A stretch of DNA of 64,000 nt from Psychroflexus sp. ALD_RP9 (GCF_017311165.1 NZ_CP062973.1:2273501-2337500), one strand, 5' to 3'. Positions 8,068 through 16,818 are shown, counted from the stretch's first letter. A program made the numbers and translations. Notes: generated by a model not told the origin, from the sequence alone.

Positions 8068-10491
8068 ATGAAAAACTTATTACCATTACTCACTTTACTC
8101 TTGTTAACAAATTTAGCTTTAGCACAAAATGGTACAATATCAGGAACTGTAAAGGACAACAATCAATCACCTCTTTCAGGCGTGAATGTTTATTTTAAAG
8201 ACACAACAATAGGCACACAAACAAATAAAAATGGCAAATTTGAAATCTCAAATTTAGAAAATGGCAATTACACACTTTTAATATCTTATTTGGGTTTCAA
8301 AACAAAAGAAATTCAACTTTCAGTTAAAAATAATCAAAACAAAAACTTAGAGACAATTACCCTTTACGAGGGAAATGAAATATTAAGCGAGGTTATTATA
8401 AACGGAAAACGTCGTAACAAGTTTTCAAGAAGAAAAACTGCTTATGTTTCAAAACTTCCTTTAAAGGATATCGAAAATTCGCAAGTTTATAGTTCAGTTA
8501 CAAATGAAATCCTAAAATCACAAATTGTCACAAATTTTGACGACGCCTTAAAAAATGCAACAGGTGTAGAACAACTTTGGACTTCAACTGGTCGTGGTGG
8601 CGACGGTGCTGGATATTATTCGCTTCGTGGATTTTCTGTTCAACCACAATTGGTAAATGGACTTCCAGGTCTAACAAATGGAACAATAAATCCTGCAAAC
8701 ATTGAACGCATTGAAGTTCTAAAAGGTCCATCTGCAACTTTGTTTGGAAATGCAGTAAGCTCTTATGGAGGGCTTATAAATGTAGTTACTAAAAAACCAT
8801 ACGTAGGAACTGGTGGCGAATTATCTTTTACTTCTGGATCTTACGGACTAAATCAAATCGTCGGAGATTTCAATACTGCCTTAAGTAAAGAAGATAATTT
8901 ATATTTCAGATTAAACACAGCTTACACAACAGAACAAAGCTTTCAAGATGCTGGTTTTAGAAAATCTTTTTTTATTGCACCATCATTATCATACAAGGTA
9001 AATAACCGTCTTTCATTTTCATTTTACGGAGAAATTACCCAAGCAGAACAAACCAATCCAACCTTTTTATTTCTAAATAGAAGTGCTCCAACTGTTGCAT
9101 CAAATCTTGATGAACTTAATTACAACAATAAGTTGTCATTTACTAGTAACGATTTAACATTGCAAAATCCAACGCAGAATTACAGAATTGAAATGGATTA
9201 TAAGTTAACGGATACATGGCGATCGCAAACCTTACTTTCCAAAAGCTCAACTTCTACAAAAGGTTACTATTCATACTTATTTGACTACGGTATTTTAGAG
9301 GGCAATACGTATACTCGTTTTATCAATAAACAGAATTCAAATACGCAAACAACCGATATTCAACAAAATTTCATCGGAGATTTCAAAATCGCTTCACTAC
9401 GAAATAGAATGGTTATAGGTATCGATTATTTTAATGAAACGCAAACAAACAACAGCACTGGATATGCCTTTTATGGAAATGTTACGCCTGATGGTGGTTC
9501 TAACGGAGATAATCCTTTTACACCAGGTGTAGAGAATGATTCATATCCGCTTTCAACTTCAGGTGTTGATGCTGCATTAGCATCACAAGGCGTTAGTAAC
9601 GTGAAGTCAAAATACCATATTTATAGTTTATATGCGTCTGATGTTATCAACTTTACAGACAATCTTTCGGCAATGATAGGTTTAAGATTAGACCATTTTG
9701 ATAATGAAGGTGATTTAGCAAATCTTGATGATGATTATGATCAAACTACTTTATCACCAAAATTTGGTGTTGTTTATCAACCCATAAAGGATAAACTATC
9801 TGTATTTGGAAACTACCAGAATGGTTTTACTAATGTAGCACCTCAGTTAGTTGGTAATCCTGATGAAGGTCCGCAAACTTTAAAAACCTTTGATCCAGAA
9901 CAAGCAAACCAATTAGAATTTGGTTTTAAAACAAATCTCTTTAATAATCGATTAAATGCCACGATTAGTTACTATGATATTAAAGTAAAAGACCGTGTAA
10001 TAACTGATCCTTCATCGCCTTTTAACAAAATCCAAGGTGGTGAAGTGGTAAGTAAAGGCTTTGAAATTGAAATTAATGCCAATCCACTAAAAGGCTTAAA
10101 TATAAGGGCTGGTTTTAGCAATAATGATAGTGAAACAATTGAAACTGATAATACTGAAATCTTAAACAAAAGACCACTTGAGGCAGGACCAGAAACACTT
10201 TATAATTTCTGGGCAAATTATGAATTTCAAAATGGTATCTTAGACGGTTTTGGCTTAGGCTTAGGATTTAATGGAGCAAGCGAACGTTTTGCAATCAACT
10301 ACGAATCGACAGGTGAATTTATTCTACCAAGTTACACGATTGCAAACGCCTCTGTTTTTTACCAAGCTGATAAATACAGAGTTGGCTTAAAGCTGAACAA
10401 TGCTTTTAACAAAGAATATTACAAAGGTTGGACAACCATTAACCCACAACAGCCTAGAGCATTATTGGCAAACTTCTCATATCAATTTTAA
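8068..10491 (+). CDS. TonB-dependent siderophore-type receptor with CarboxypepD_reg-like N-terminal domain
   Basis: This 807-residue outer-membrane protein has a signal peptide (MKNLLPLLTLLLLTNLALAQN). A carboxypeptidase-regulatory-like beta-sandwich spans about residues 22-110 (GTISGTVKDNNQSPLSGVNV... GNYTLLISYLGFKT). A plug domain covers about residues 130-245, with YYSLRGF, IERIEVLKGPSATLFG and GGLINVVTKKP. A beta-barrel follows, ending in FSYQF. The plug wording and the overall size match FhuA/FecA-type ferric-siderophore receptors. It would import a TonB-driven ligand, most likely an iron chelate. The PepSY-TM gene 60 bases downstream supports an iron role. The ligand itself cannot be read. 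Confidence 0.9.
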   Translation: MKNLLPLLTLLLLTNLALAQNGTISGTVKDNNQSPLSGVNVYFKDTTIGTQTNKNGKFEISNLENGNYTLLISYLGFKTKEIQLSVKNNQNKNLETITLYEGNEILSEVIINGKRRNKFSRRKTAYVSKLPLKDIENSQVYSSVTNEILKSQIVTNFDDALKNATGVEQLWTSTGRGGDGAGYYSLRGFSVQPQLVNGLPGLTNGTINPANIERIEVLKGPSATLFGNAVSSYGGLINVVTKKPYVGTGGELSFTSGSYGLNQIVGDFNTALSKEDNLYFRLNTAYTTEQSFQDAGFRKSFFIAPSLSYKVNNRLSFSFYGEITQAEQTNPTFLFLNRSAPTVASNLDELNYNNKLSFTSNDLTLQNPTQNYRIEMDYKLTDTWRSQTLLSKSSTSTKGYYSYLFDYGILEGNTYTRFINKQNSNTQTTDIQQNFIGDFKIASLRNRMVIGIDYFNETQTNNSTGYAFYGNVTPDGGSNGDNPFTPGVENDSYPLSTSGVDAALASQGVSNVKSKYHIYSLYASDVINFTDNLSAMIGLRLDHFDNEGDLANLDDDYDQTTLSPKFGVVYQPIKDKLSVFGNYQNGFTNVAPQLVGNPDEGPQTLKTFDPEQANQLEFGFKTNLFNNRLNATISYYDIKVKDRVITDPSSPFNKIQGGEVVSKGFEIEINANPLKGLNIRAGFSNNDSETIETDNTEILNKRPLEAGPETLYNFWANYEFQNGILDGFGLGLGFNGASERFAINYESTGEFILPSYTIANASVFYQADKYRVGLKLNNAFNKEYYKGWTTINPQQPRALLANFSYQF

Positions 10492-10502
10492 TTAGTCAAG
10501 TT

Positions 10503-10538
10503 AAAAAGAGTAACTTTTTATTAAAGTTGCTCTTTTTT
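10503..10538 (+). terminator. Terminator or attenuator between receptor and PepSY gene
   Basis: A 15-bp stem (10503-10517 with 10523-10537, one G-T pair) has a 5-base loop and ends in a T-run. It sits between the two iron-uptake genes, so it may end most receptor transcripts while some read through into the next gene, which begins 13 bases later. Confidence 0.75.
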
Positions 10539-10550
10539 AAATTTTAAATA

Positions 10551-11672
10551 ATGTCAGCTAAAAAAATCATATTTCAATTACATAAATATTTAGGTTTAAC
10601 GACCGGTTTAGTAGTTTTTATTGTTTCTATAACTGGTTGTTGTTGGGCGTTTAGAGACGAAATTGAAAGCCTGTATGATGACTACAAAAAAGTTATACCA
10701 CAAGACAAAGCAATTTTAACACCAACACAAGCAAAGAAATTAGCAAAAGATGTTTTTCCAAATAATACGGTTCACGGAACTTTGTTTAAAAAGGAAGACG
10801 ATGCTATTGAAGTAATTTTTTATGATGCCGAACCAGAATTCTATCAAAGCGTTTTCTTAAATCCATATTCAGGGGAAGTAATTCAAGTTGATAATCATCT
10901 GTCAGGATTTTTTGCATTTATACTAAAAGGTCATATGCGGCTTTGGTTACCTAAAACTATTGGCGAACAGGTCGTAGGAGTTTCTATTTTAATTTTTATA
11001 GCAATCATTATTTCAGGATTTATACTATGGTTACCCAAAAAACGTAAAAACTTAAAACAACGTTTAAAATTTGATTGGAAAAAAACAACACGCTGGAAAC
11101 GTAAAAACTTTGATTTGCATACGGTTGTTGGCTTTTACATCTGTTCACTCGCATTAATTTTAGCTTTTACAGGCTCAATGATGTCTTACAATTGGTTGAA
11201 ATATGTGGTTTACAAATCAACAGGCGGCGAAAAAGTTCCCGCTTTTATTATACCTGAAAATCAAAGCGAAATTGAAGATAGAGAAAGTAAAGTTCCAATG
11301 GACTATTTAATTACAAAACTTTCAATTGAAAATCCAAATGCAGAAAGTTTTGAATTACACTATCCCAAAACAGCAGACGAAAGTATTTACGTTGAAGTTT
11401 CAAACACAAAAGGAATTTATTACGATTCAGATTTTAGATTTTTTGACCAAAACACTCTAGAGGAAATAGAAACACCAAGTATTTACGGAAAATATAAAGA
11501 CGCAAAAGTAGCGGACAAAATTCAGCGAATGAATTACGACATACACATTGGAGCAATTGGTGGTATTGCTGGGAAAATTATTGCGTTTTTGGTTAGTTTG
11601 CTAACTGCGAGTTTACCTGTAACTGGAGTGTTATTGTGGTACGGGCGAAATTATAAAAAGAAAAAGTTTTGA
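10551..11672 (+). CDS. PepSY-associated TM helix protein, iron-uptake associated
   Basis: This 373-residue inner-membrane protein has four hydrophobic segments: about residues 15-32, 140-163, 190-212 and 340-362. A PepSY-like periplasmic region lies between helices 1 and 2. The first helix starts right after HKYLGLTTG, and HTVVGFY precedes a later helix; both are typical of the PepSY_TM family with conserved His. Members are frequently encoded beside TonB-dependent siderophore receptors, as here, and are thought to take part in reduction or handling of the imported iron complex. That role is inferred from family and position. Confidence 0.85.
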   Translation: MSAKKIIFQLHKYLGLTTGLVVFIVSITGCCWAFRDEIESLYDDYKKVIPQDKAILTPTQAKKLAKDVFPNNTVHGTLFKKEDDAIEVIFYDAEPEFYQSVFLNPYSGEVIQVDNHLSGFFAFILKGHMRLWLPKTIGEQVVGVSILIFIAIIISGFILWLPKKRKNLKQRLKFDWKKTTRWKRKNFDLHTVVGFYICSLALILAFTGSMMSYNWLKYVVYKSTGGEKVPAFIIPENQSEIEDRESKVPMDYLITKLSIENPNAESFELHYPKTADESIYVEVSNTKGIYYDSDFRFFDQNTLEEIETPSIYGKYKDAKVADKIQRMNYDIHIGAIGGIAGKIIAFLVSLLTASLPVTGVLLWYGRNYKKKKF

Positions 11673-11975
11673 AGAGTATTAAATCTAATACATAAATTAC
11701 CATTCCACGCACTTTAATCCTAAGTCTATATTTAAGCAAAAAAAGTAATACATAACATTGTAAAACAAATTTAAGTATAAAAACCTATTAGTGTTGGTTT
11801 AAATTAGACATCAAAAATTCTTTAAATAACAAACAGCTTTCAACGGTATCAACGGTAAATCTAAACTAAAACTAGAGTAAGCCATTGTTTTAAGCATTGA
11901 AGCCATTGAAACTATAATTTATTAAAATTATGTTTTTCTATGTGATTGATGATGCTTTTTAAATCATTAAACACG

Positions 11976-12041
11976 ATGTATCTACATGTATTTTTAAAAG
12001 TCTTCAGGTAATACAATGTATTTTCATGTATGTTAGTGTAT
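11976..12041 (+). repeat. Helically phased ATGTAT array upstream of the restriction operon
   Basis: The hexamer ATGTAT starts at 11976, 11986, 12016 and 12026, with a one-base variant (GTGTAT) at 12036. All intervals are multiples of 10 bases, so the copies lie on the same DNA face. An inverted copy (ATACAT) is at 12075. This looks like a protein-binding array (regulator, excisionase or iteron-like). It lies about 300 bases before hsdM. Confidence 0.5.
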
Positions 12042-12091
12042 GATTGTTACTAGTTTCTCAAAAAAACTTCATAAATACATAAAACCACATG

Positions 12092-12120
12092 ATTGTACAG
12101 TAAGCAGCTATAATTGTACA
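12092..12120 (+). repeat. Pair of ATTGTACA direct repeats spaced 21 bases
   Basis: The octamer ATTGTACA occurs at 12092-12099 and 12113-12120, two helical turns apart, in the non-coding region before hsdM. This is possibly an operator. The rest of 11673-12332 (about 660 bases) shows no gene. Confidence 0.4.
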
Positions 12121-12332
12121 TTAAATTGCACTTCAACTAGCCTGAGTTTTTTTAAAGATACATCATAATTTGGACTAATTAATTTGCAATTAGTTGGTAA
12201 AACTCCCCTCAAAAACTTCAATCTTGAAATATTAAACCTATTCCACAAGCTAACAAATCTAATCGTATTTTAATTTGTGTGATAAAGTTAGTTTGGTTAG
12301 TTTTAAATATTCAAAAAAATAATCCTTTAAAC

Positions 12333-13901
12333 ATGTCTGAAGATCACAAAAAACAACTCGAAACTCAACTCTGGAATATTGCCAATGAACTCCGTGGTAA
12401 AATGGATGCAGACGAGTTTAGAGACTATATTCTTGGTTTTATTTTTTTCAAGTATTTATCTGAAAAAATGCATATTTACGCAGATGATTTGTTGAAAGAT
12501 GATGGACTTCATTTTATTAATCTAAATACCGAAAATCCAGCCGATGCCGAATACCTGGATGCTGTTCGTGAAGAAACCTTGGGCAAATTAGGTTATTTTT
12601 TAAAACCTAACGAGTTATTTTCAGAAATTGCTAAACGTGGTAATAAACAAGCTGTTGACCAAAGTAATTTTATTATTGAAGATTTAACAGCCATCCTTAA
12701 TAATATTGAACAAAGTACTTTAGGAACAGAGTCAGAAGACGATTTTGGCAACTTATTTGAAGATTTAGACCTTAATTCTACCAAACTAGGTAAAAGCGTA
12801 GAGGCAAGAAACAGTCTTATTGCCAAAGTTTTGGCGCATTTAGATAAAATAGATTTCAAGCTTCAAGACACCGAAAGCGATGTGCTAGGTGATGCTTACG
12901 AATACTTAATTGCACAATTTGCCAGTGGAGCAGGGAAGAAGGCAGGCGAGTTTTATACGCCGCAACAAGTTTCAAAAATTTTAGCAAAGCTCGTAACGCT
13001 AGGCAAGTCTAAAATTAAATCGGTTTACGACCCTACTTGTGGAAGTAGCTCTTTACTACTTCGGGTGGCTAAAGAAACAGATGTAGCCAACTTTTATGGG
13101 CAGGAACTAAACCGAACTACTTACAACTTAGCGCGAATGAACATGATTTTGCACGATGTGCATTACAAGCGTTTTGATATTCGCCAAGAAGATACACTAG
13201 AAAAACCACAGCATTTTGAAATGACTTTCGAAGCCATTGTGGCTAATCCACCTTTTTCTGCCAAATGGTCGGCTAACGATTTATTTTTAGGTGACGAGCG
13301 TTTTAGCAATTACGGTAAACTCGCACCAAAATCTAAAGCAGATTATGCCTTTGTACAACACATGATTCACCATTTAGACGAAAATGGAACCATGGCTGTT
13401 GTTTTACCACATGGCGCATTATTTAGGGGCGCAGCAGAAGGCCACATCAGGAAATATTTAATTCAAGAAAAAAATTACTTAGATGCTGTAATTGGCTTAC
13501 CTGCCAATATTTTTTATGGTACCAGTATTCCTACCTGTATTATGGTGTACAAAAAATGCCGTGAAAACAGTAATAATATCTTGTTTATTGATGCTTCTGA
13601 AGATTTTGAAAAAGTAAAAACCCAAAACTATTTGACTGATGCGCATGTTGAAAAAATAATTACAACCTATCAAAACCGAGTTGAAGTCGATAAATACGCT
13701 TATGTGGCAACTCTAGATGAAGTTGAAGAAAACGACTACAATTTAAACATTCCACGTTATGTCGATACCTTTGAAGAAGAAGAACCCATAGATTTAGAGG
13801 CAGTTAGCCATAAGTTGAAGCAAATTGACCAAGATATCAGCGCTACAGATGCTGAAATAGAAAGCTTTTGTCAGGAGTTGAATATTAAAACGCCTTTTTA
13901 A
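12333..13901 (+). CDS. hsdM: Type I restriction-modification system, DNA methyltransferase subunit
   Basis: This 522-residue protein is read from ATG 12333 (MSEDHKKQLETQLW), the usual HsdM beginning. A longer in-frame extension from 12279 adds an unrelated hydrophobic stretch and is not used. An N-terminal helical bundle (KMDADEFRDYILGFIFFKYLSEK) precedes the N6-adenine methyltransferase fold: SAM-binding motif DPTCGSSSLLL near residue 233 and catalytic NPPF near residue 305. HsdM methylates adenine in the bipartite target recognised by HsdS. Its stop overlaps the next start (TAATG), indicating translational coupling with the GIY-YIG gene. Confidence 0.95.
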   Translation: MSEDHKKQLETQLWNIANELRGKMDADEFRDYILGFIFFKYLSEKMHIYADDLLKDDGLHFINLNTENPADAEYLDAVREETLGKLGYFLKPNELFSEIAKRGNKQAVDQSNFIIEDLTAILNNIEQSTLGTESEDDFGNLFEDLDLNSTKLGKSVEARNSLIAKVLAHLDKIDFKLQDTESDVLGDAYEYLIAQFASGAGKKAGEFYTPQQVSKILAKLVTLGKSKIKSVYDPTCGSSSLLLRVAKETDVANFYGQELNRTTYNLARMNMILHDVHYKRFDIRQEDTLEKPQHFEMTFEAIVANPPFSAKWSANDLFLGDERFSNYGKLAPKSKADYAFVQHMIHHLDENGTMAVVLPHGALFRGAAEGHIRKYLIQEKNYLDAVIGLPANIFYGTSIPTCIMVYKKCRENSNNILFIDASEDFEKVKTQNYLTDAHVEKIITTYQNRVEVDKYAYVATLDEVEENDYNLNIPRYVDTFEEEEPIDLEAVSHKLKQIDQDISATDAEIESFCQELNIKTPF

Positions 13902-14521
13902 TGATGGTTAAGGGATACATGTATATTTTAAAATGTAGTAATGGAAGTTACTACACAGGAAGCACCAAACATTTAGAGCGGCGTTTGCAAGAACACCAAA
14001 GTGGAAATGCCGCCAAGCATACCAAAAAGTATTGGCCTGTTCAACTGGTTTATTTTGAAACTTTTAGCAGAATAGATCAAGCTTTTTACAGAGAGAAGCA
14101 AATACAAGGCTGGAGCAGAAAAAAGAAAGAAGCTTTAATAAATGGTTTCCCTGAAAAATTACATGAGTTAGCGCGGTGTTTGAATGAAACATCACACGTT
14201 GGCTTCGGCTCCGCTCAGCCAACGAGAAATGATGCGGTTGCCTTCGACTCCGCTCAGCCAACGGATGTCACGGTCGTTGAGCGGAGCCGAAACGACCTTT
14301 CCGAAAACGAAAATGCTGCTAAGAATGTTGCCTTCGACTCCGCTCAGTCAACGGATGATGAGATTGTTGAGCGAAGCCGAAACAACGAAGCTCAGTCAAC
14401 GAGGAATGACGCAGTCGCTGAGCGAAGCCGAAACGAAGCGGTCGTTGAGCGGAGCCGAAACGACGAACCCACTAAAAGGCATGTTGAGCGGAGCCGAAAC
14501 AAGCCTAAAACCCAACACTAA
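13901..14521 (+). CDS. GIY-YIG nuclease with palindromic-repeat-derived C-terminal tail
   Basis: This 206-residue protein has a complete single GIY-YIG domain in residues 1-95: YMYILKCSNGSYYTGST (the GIY-YIG strands), LERRLQEH with the catalytic Arg, and YREKQIQGW with the metal-binding Glu. It is closest to the small UPF0213/YhbQ-like group. From about residue 100 the protein is a translation of repeated DNA elements: SAQPT words from one orientation, ERSRN words from the other. The start overlaps the hsdM stop and the stop lies one base before the hsdS ATG, so the gene is fitted between the two methylase genes. The nuclease is probably a DNA endonuclease. Its target, and whether the tail has any function, are unknown. 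Confidence 0.85.
   Translation: MMVKGYMYILKCSNGSYYTGSTKHLERRLQEHQSGNAAKHTKKYWPVQLVYFETFSRIDQAFYREKQIQGWSRKKKEALINGFPEKLHELARCLNETSHVGFGSAQPTRNDAVAFDSAQPTDVTVVERSRNDLSENENAAKNVAFDSAQSTDDEIVERSRNNEAQSTRNDAVAERSRNEAVVERSRNDEPTKRHVERSRNKPKTQH
14199..14500 (+). repeat. Cluster of about nine palindrome-like interspersed repeats inside the GIY-YIG gene
   Basis: Units in forward sense (core TTCGRCTCCGCTCAGYCAACG with variants) start near 14199, 14239, 14329 and, truncated, 14387. Units in reverse sense (core GTTGAGCGRAGCCGAAAC) start near 14275, 14366, 14416, 14443 and 14483. Pairs of opposite units can fold into hairpins. These REP-like elements are much richer in G+C than the surrounding DNA. They stay open in the GIY-YIG frame in both orientations and also in a second frame. 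Confidence 0.85.
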
Positions 14522-14522
14522 A

Positions 14523-15749
14523 ATGAAAACCAACACTAAAAAAAACACACCCGAATTACGCTTTCCTGAGTTTGATGGGGAATGGAACCTATATAAACTA
14601 AAGGAGATTTCTAAAATTGAAAGAGGAAGGTTTACTCCTAGACCTAGAAACAATCCTATATATTATAATGGTGACATTCCTTTTGTACAAACCAGTGATG
14701 TTGTGAATTCTAATGGAATTATTTCACATTATTCACAGACTTTAAACGAGAATGGTCTTAAAGTCAGTAAATTATTTGAAAAGGGCACAATTTTAATTAC
14801 AATAGCAGCTAACATTGGTTATACAGGTGTTTTAGATATAGACATGGCTTGTCCTGATAGTTTAGTTGGTATAATTTGTAATGATGGGTTTGATAATTTT
14901 TTTCTAAACTATTTGCTTTCAATTGAACAAGAAAGAATGGATAGGCTTGCATCTGCTGCAGCTCAAAAAAACATCAATATCCAATTTCTTAAACCGTACA
15001 AATTAATATTACCAAAACTCCCCGAACAACAAAAAATCGCTAATTTTTTAAGTCAGGTTGACCAAAAGATTGACTTGCTTAGTCAAAAAGTAGAACAATT
15101 AGCCTTGTACAAAAAAGGCGTGATGCAAAAAATCTTTAGCCAAGAGATTCGCTTTAAACAAGATGATGGAAATGATTTTCCAGATTGGGAAGAGAGAAAA
15201 TTTAAGGATATTTTACATGAACATAAACTAAAGAGTACAGGGAAAGAAATAGTACACTCGGTTTCAGTTCACAAAGGTGTAATTAATCAAATAGAGCATT
15301 TAGGTAGAAGTTTTGCTGCAAAAAATACTGATAATTATAATAGAGTTTTACCTAATGACATTATATATACAAAAAGTCCAACAGGAGATTTTCCTTTAGG
15401 TATAATAAAACAAAGCCATTTAGATAAGGAAGTAATAGTATCTCCATTGTATGGTGTATTTACTCCTGAAACAAAAGATTTGGGTTACATACTACACGTT
15501 TATTTTGAATCAAATATTAATACTTCAAACTATCTAAGTTCAATAATTCAAAAAGGTGCAAAAAACACTATAAACATTACAAATACCACTTTTTTAAGTA
15601 AAAAAATGTTTCTTCCAGTTTCAAAAAAAGAACAAAACAAAATCGCTAATTTTTTAAGCGCGATCGACCGTAAAATTGAGTCCGCTCAACACCAATTAGA
15701 ACAAACCCAAGAATTCAAAAAAGGCTTGTTGCAGAAAATGTTTGTGTAG
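14523..15749 (+). CDS. hsdS: Type I restriction-modification system, specificity subunit
   Basis: This 408-residue protein starts at ATG 14523 (MKTNTKKNTPELRFPEFDGEW). The frame is open back to 14184, but that stretch is the repeat cluster in another frame. There are two target-recognition domains: residues about 12-175 (begins LRFPEFDGEWNLYKL) and 215-370 (begins FPDWEERKFKDI). Each is followed by a conserved dimerising helix (LPEQQKIANFLSQVDQKI and KKEQNKIANFLSAIDRKI). The domains differ from each other, so the recognised site should be asymmetric and bipartite. HsdS joins HsdM to make the methylase and HsdR to make the nuclease. Confidence 0.95.
   Translation: MKTNTKKNTPELRFPEFDGEWNLYKLKEISKIERGRFTPRPRNNPIYYNGDIPFVQTSDVVNSNGIISHYSQTLNENGLKVSKLFEKGTILITIAANIGYTGVLDIDMACPDSLVGIICNDGFDNFFLNYLLSIEQERMDRLASAAAQKNINIQFLKPYKLILPKLPEQQKIANFLSQVDQKIDLLSQKVEQLALYKKGVMQKIFSQEIRFKQDDGNDFPDWEERKFKDILHEHKLKSTGKEIVHSVSVHKGVINQIEHLGRSFAAKNTDNYNRVLPNDIIYTKSPTGDFPLGIIKQSHLDKEVIVSPLYGVFTPETKDLGYILHVYFESNINTSNYLSSIIQKGAKNTINITNTTFLSKKMFLPVSKKEQNKIANFLSAIDRKIESAQHQLEQTQEFKKGLLQKMFV
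15033..15658 (+). repeat. 20-base exact direct repeats inside hsdS
   Basis: Identical 20-base segments at 15033-15052 and 15639-15658 both encode K-I-A-N-F-L-S. They are 606 bases apart, exactly 202 codons, so recombination between them would remove the second recognition domain without shifting frame, or allow domain exchange with another hsdS. Confidence 0.8.
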
Positions 15750-15754
15750 GTATT

Positions 15755-16153
15755 ATGGGAGAAAACAAAAAACATTTTTTTAATGATCAAAAAGAATTTA
15801 ACCAAATGCGAAATCTTTACTTAAAAAGAGTTGAAGAAGAAATAAATACATATTTGTCTTTTTTAAACTTTACAGAAGTAAATACAAGAAATGGGGCATT
15901 AAAAGAAATTTCTTTGACTATTATTTCTACATTATTAAGAAAATGCTTTGATTTAAAACTAATTTCACAAACAAAAGATCGTAATAAATTTAATTCTGTC
16001 ATTCATACTGTTCAGGCTTTTCACTTAGAAAATGGAGATGTTTATGTATTGAGTGATAATGACATTAAATATAAGCGTAAACCGACGTTGGTTAATTATA
16101 AATTTTTAACTGAACTTAAGGAACAAGTCATAAAATGGAAAACCAGCTCTTAA
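15755..16153 (+). CDS. Unknown protein embedded in the type I restriction operon
   Basis: This 132-residue protein begins 5 bases after hsdS and ends inside the next gene (19-base overlap), so it is part of the operon. It looks soluble. A helical N-terminal half (FNQMRNLYLKRVEEEINTYLSF) is followed by a segment with ISLTIISTLLRK and a Lys-rich C-terminus. I recognise no catalytic motif. The tight overlap with the HEPN-like gene suggests the two products act together, for example as inhibitor and toxin, but that is only positional inference. Confidence 0.7.
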   Translation: MGENKKHFFNDQKEFNQMRNLYLKRVEEEINTYLSFLNFTEVNTRNGALKEISLTIISTLLRKCFDLKLISQTKDRNKFNSVIHTVQAFHLENGDVYVLSDNDIKYKRKPTLVNYKFLTELKEQVIKWKTSS

Positions 16154-16680
16154 ACATCATACAAACGCAAGGTGTTTTAATAATGACTTTAAAGCACAAT
16201 GTTGACTATATGGAAGCTTATGTCGATTTTAGACATAAGGAGCTTAAAAATATAAATCATCTTTTGCGATTGTATCATTTAGTACAAAATGATTCAGTAT
16301 TAATACTTTATAAGCTTATAAAAAATGATGAATCTTATAGCTTAGACAATTTAAAAGCCTTGTTGTTCAGTAATAAACTAATTGATAAAACAGACAATTT
16401 TCTAAAGGCAGTAAGTATTTCAAAAAAAATAAAGAAAAAATATGAACAGCTAAATATTAAAGATATTAGAGATACTCATGTAGGGCATTTCGATTATAGA
16501 AGGAGTGAGCATTACATAAAAGCAATAGAATTTAAACTCTTGAGCGATTATCTTCAAGATTATTTTTGGAATATTGAAAGTCTATTTGGTGAAGAAAGAA
16601 CAGATGTAGATAGATTTTCATATAAGTCATTGATACCAATTCTAGATTTAGAGATCAAAAATTATGAAAAGAACAATTAA
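16135..16680 (+). CDS. HEPN-like protein (AbiU2/Abi-type candidate) in the restriction operon
   Basis: This 181-residue, largely helical protein carries a motif near residues 112-120 (RDTHVGHFD) that fits the R-x(4-6)-H signature of HEPN ribonucleases. It is close in wording to abortive-infection proteins in which R-(N/D)-x-x-x-x-H-x-D is conserved. It overlaps the preceding 132-residue gene by 19 bases. HEPN toxins are often linked to restriction systems; PrrC inside an hsd operon is the classic case. The fold assignment rests on one motif plus helicity, so the ribonuclease role is a hypothesis. Confidence 0.55.
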   Translation: MENQLLNIIQTQGVLIMTLKHNVDYMEAYVDFRHKELKNINHLLRLYHLVQNDSVLILYKLIKNDESYSLDNLKALLFSNKLIDKTDNFLKAVSISKKIKKKYEQLNIKDIRDTHVGHFDYRRSEHYIKAIEFKLLSDYLQDYFWNIESLFGEERTDVDRFSYKSLIPILDLEIKNYEKNN

Positions 16681-16782
16681 TAAGATTTGTAATACAACAA
16701 TTAATCCAAGCCTTTAGAAAATTTAAATAGACTTTTGTTATATGTTTAAAATGAGTTGTTTATAACTTAAAAAATTAAAATT

Positions 16783-16813
16783 TTTACAGATATAAAAATC
16801 AAAACTATATTTG
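16783..16813 (+). promoter_or_regulatory. Promoter of a short transcript or of Fic-hsdR
   Basis: A perfect -7 element TATATTTG (16806-16813) lies 19 bases after a weak -33 (TTTA, 16783-16786). It begins a new transcription unit inside the restriction island, 280 bases before the Fic ATG. Confidence 0.55.
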
Positions 16814-16818
16814 CGGCA

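Noticed and set aside
11673..12332. Left attachment site matching the end of tRNA-Arg
   Set aside because: No copy of the tRNA 3' sequence could be found by eye in this interval.
14199..14500. CRISPR array
   Set aside because: Units occur in both orientations with irregular spacing inside an open reading frame, and no cas genes are present.
14184..14522. Upstream extension of hsdS in the same frame, rich in LSQR and SGAET words
   Set aside because: It is the repeat cluster of the GIY-YIG gene read in another frame; the family's usual HsdS start follows at 14523.
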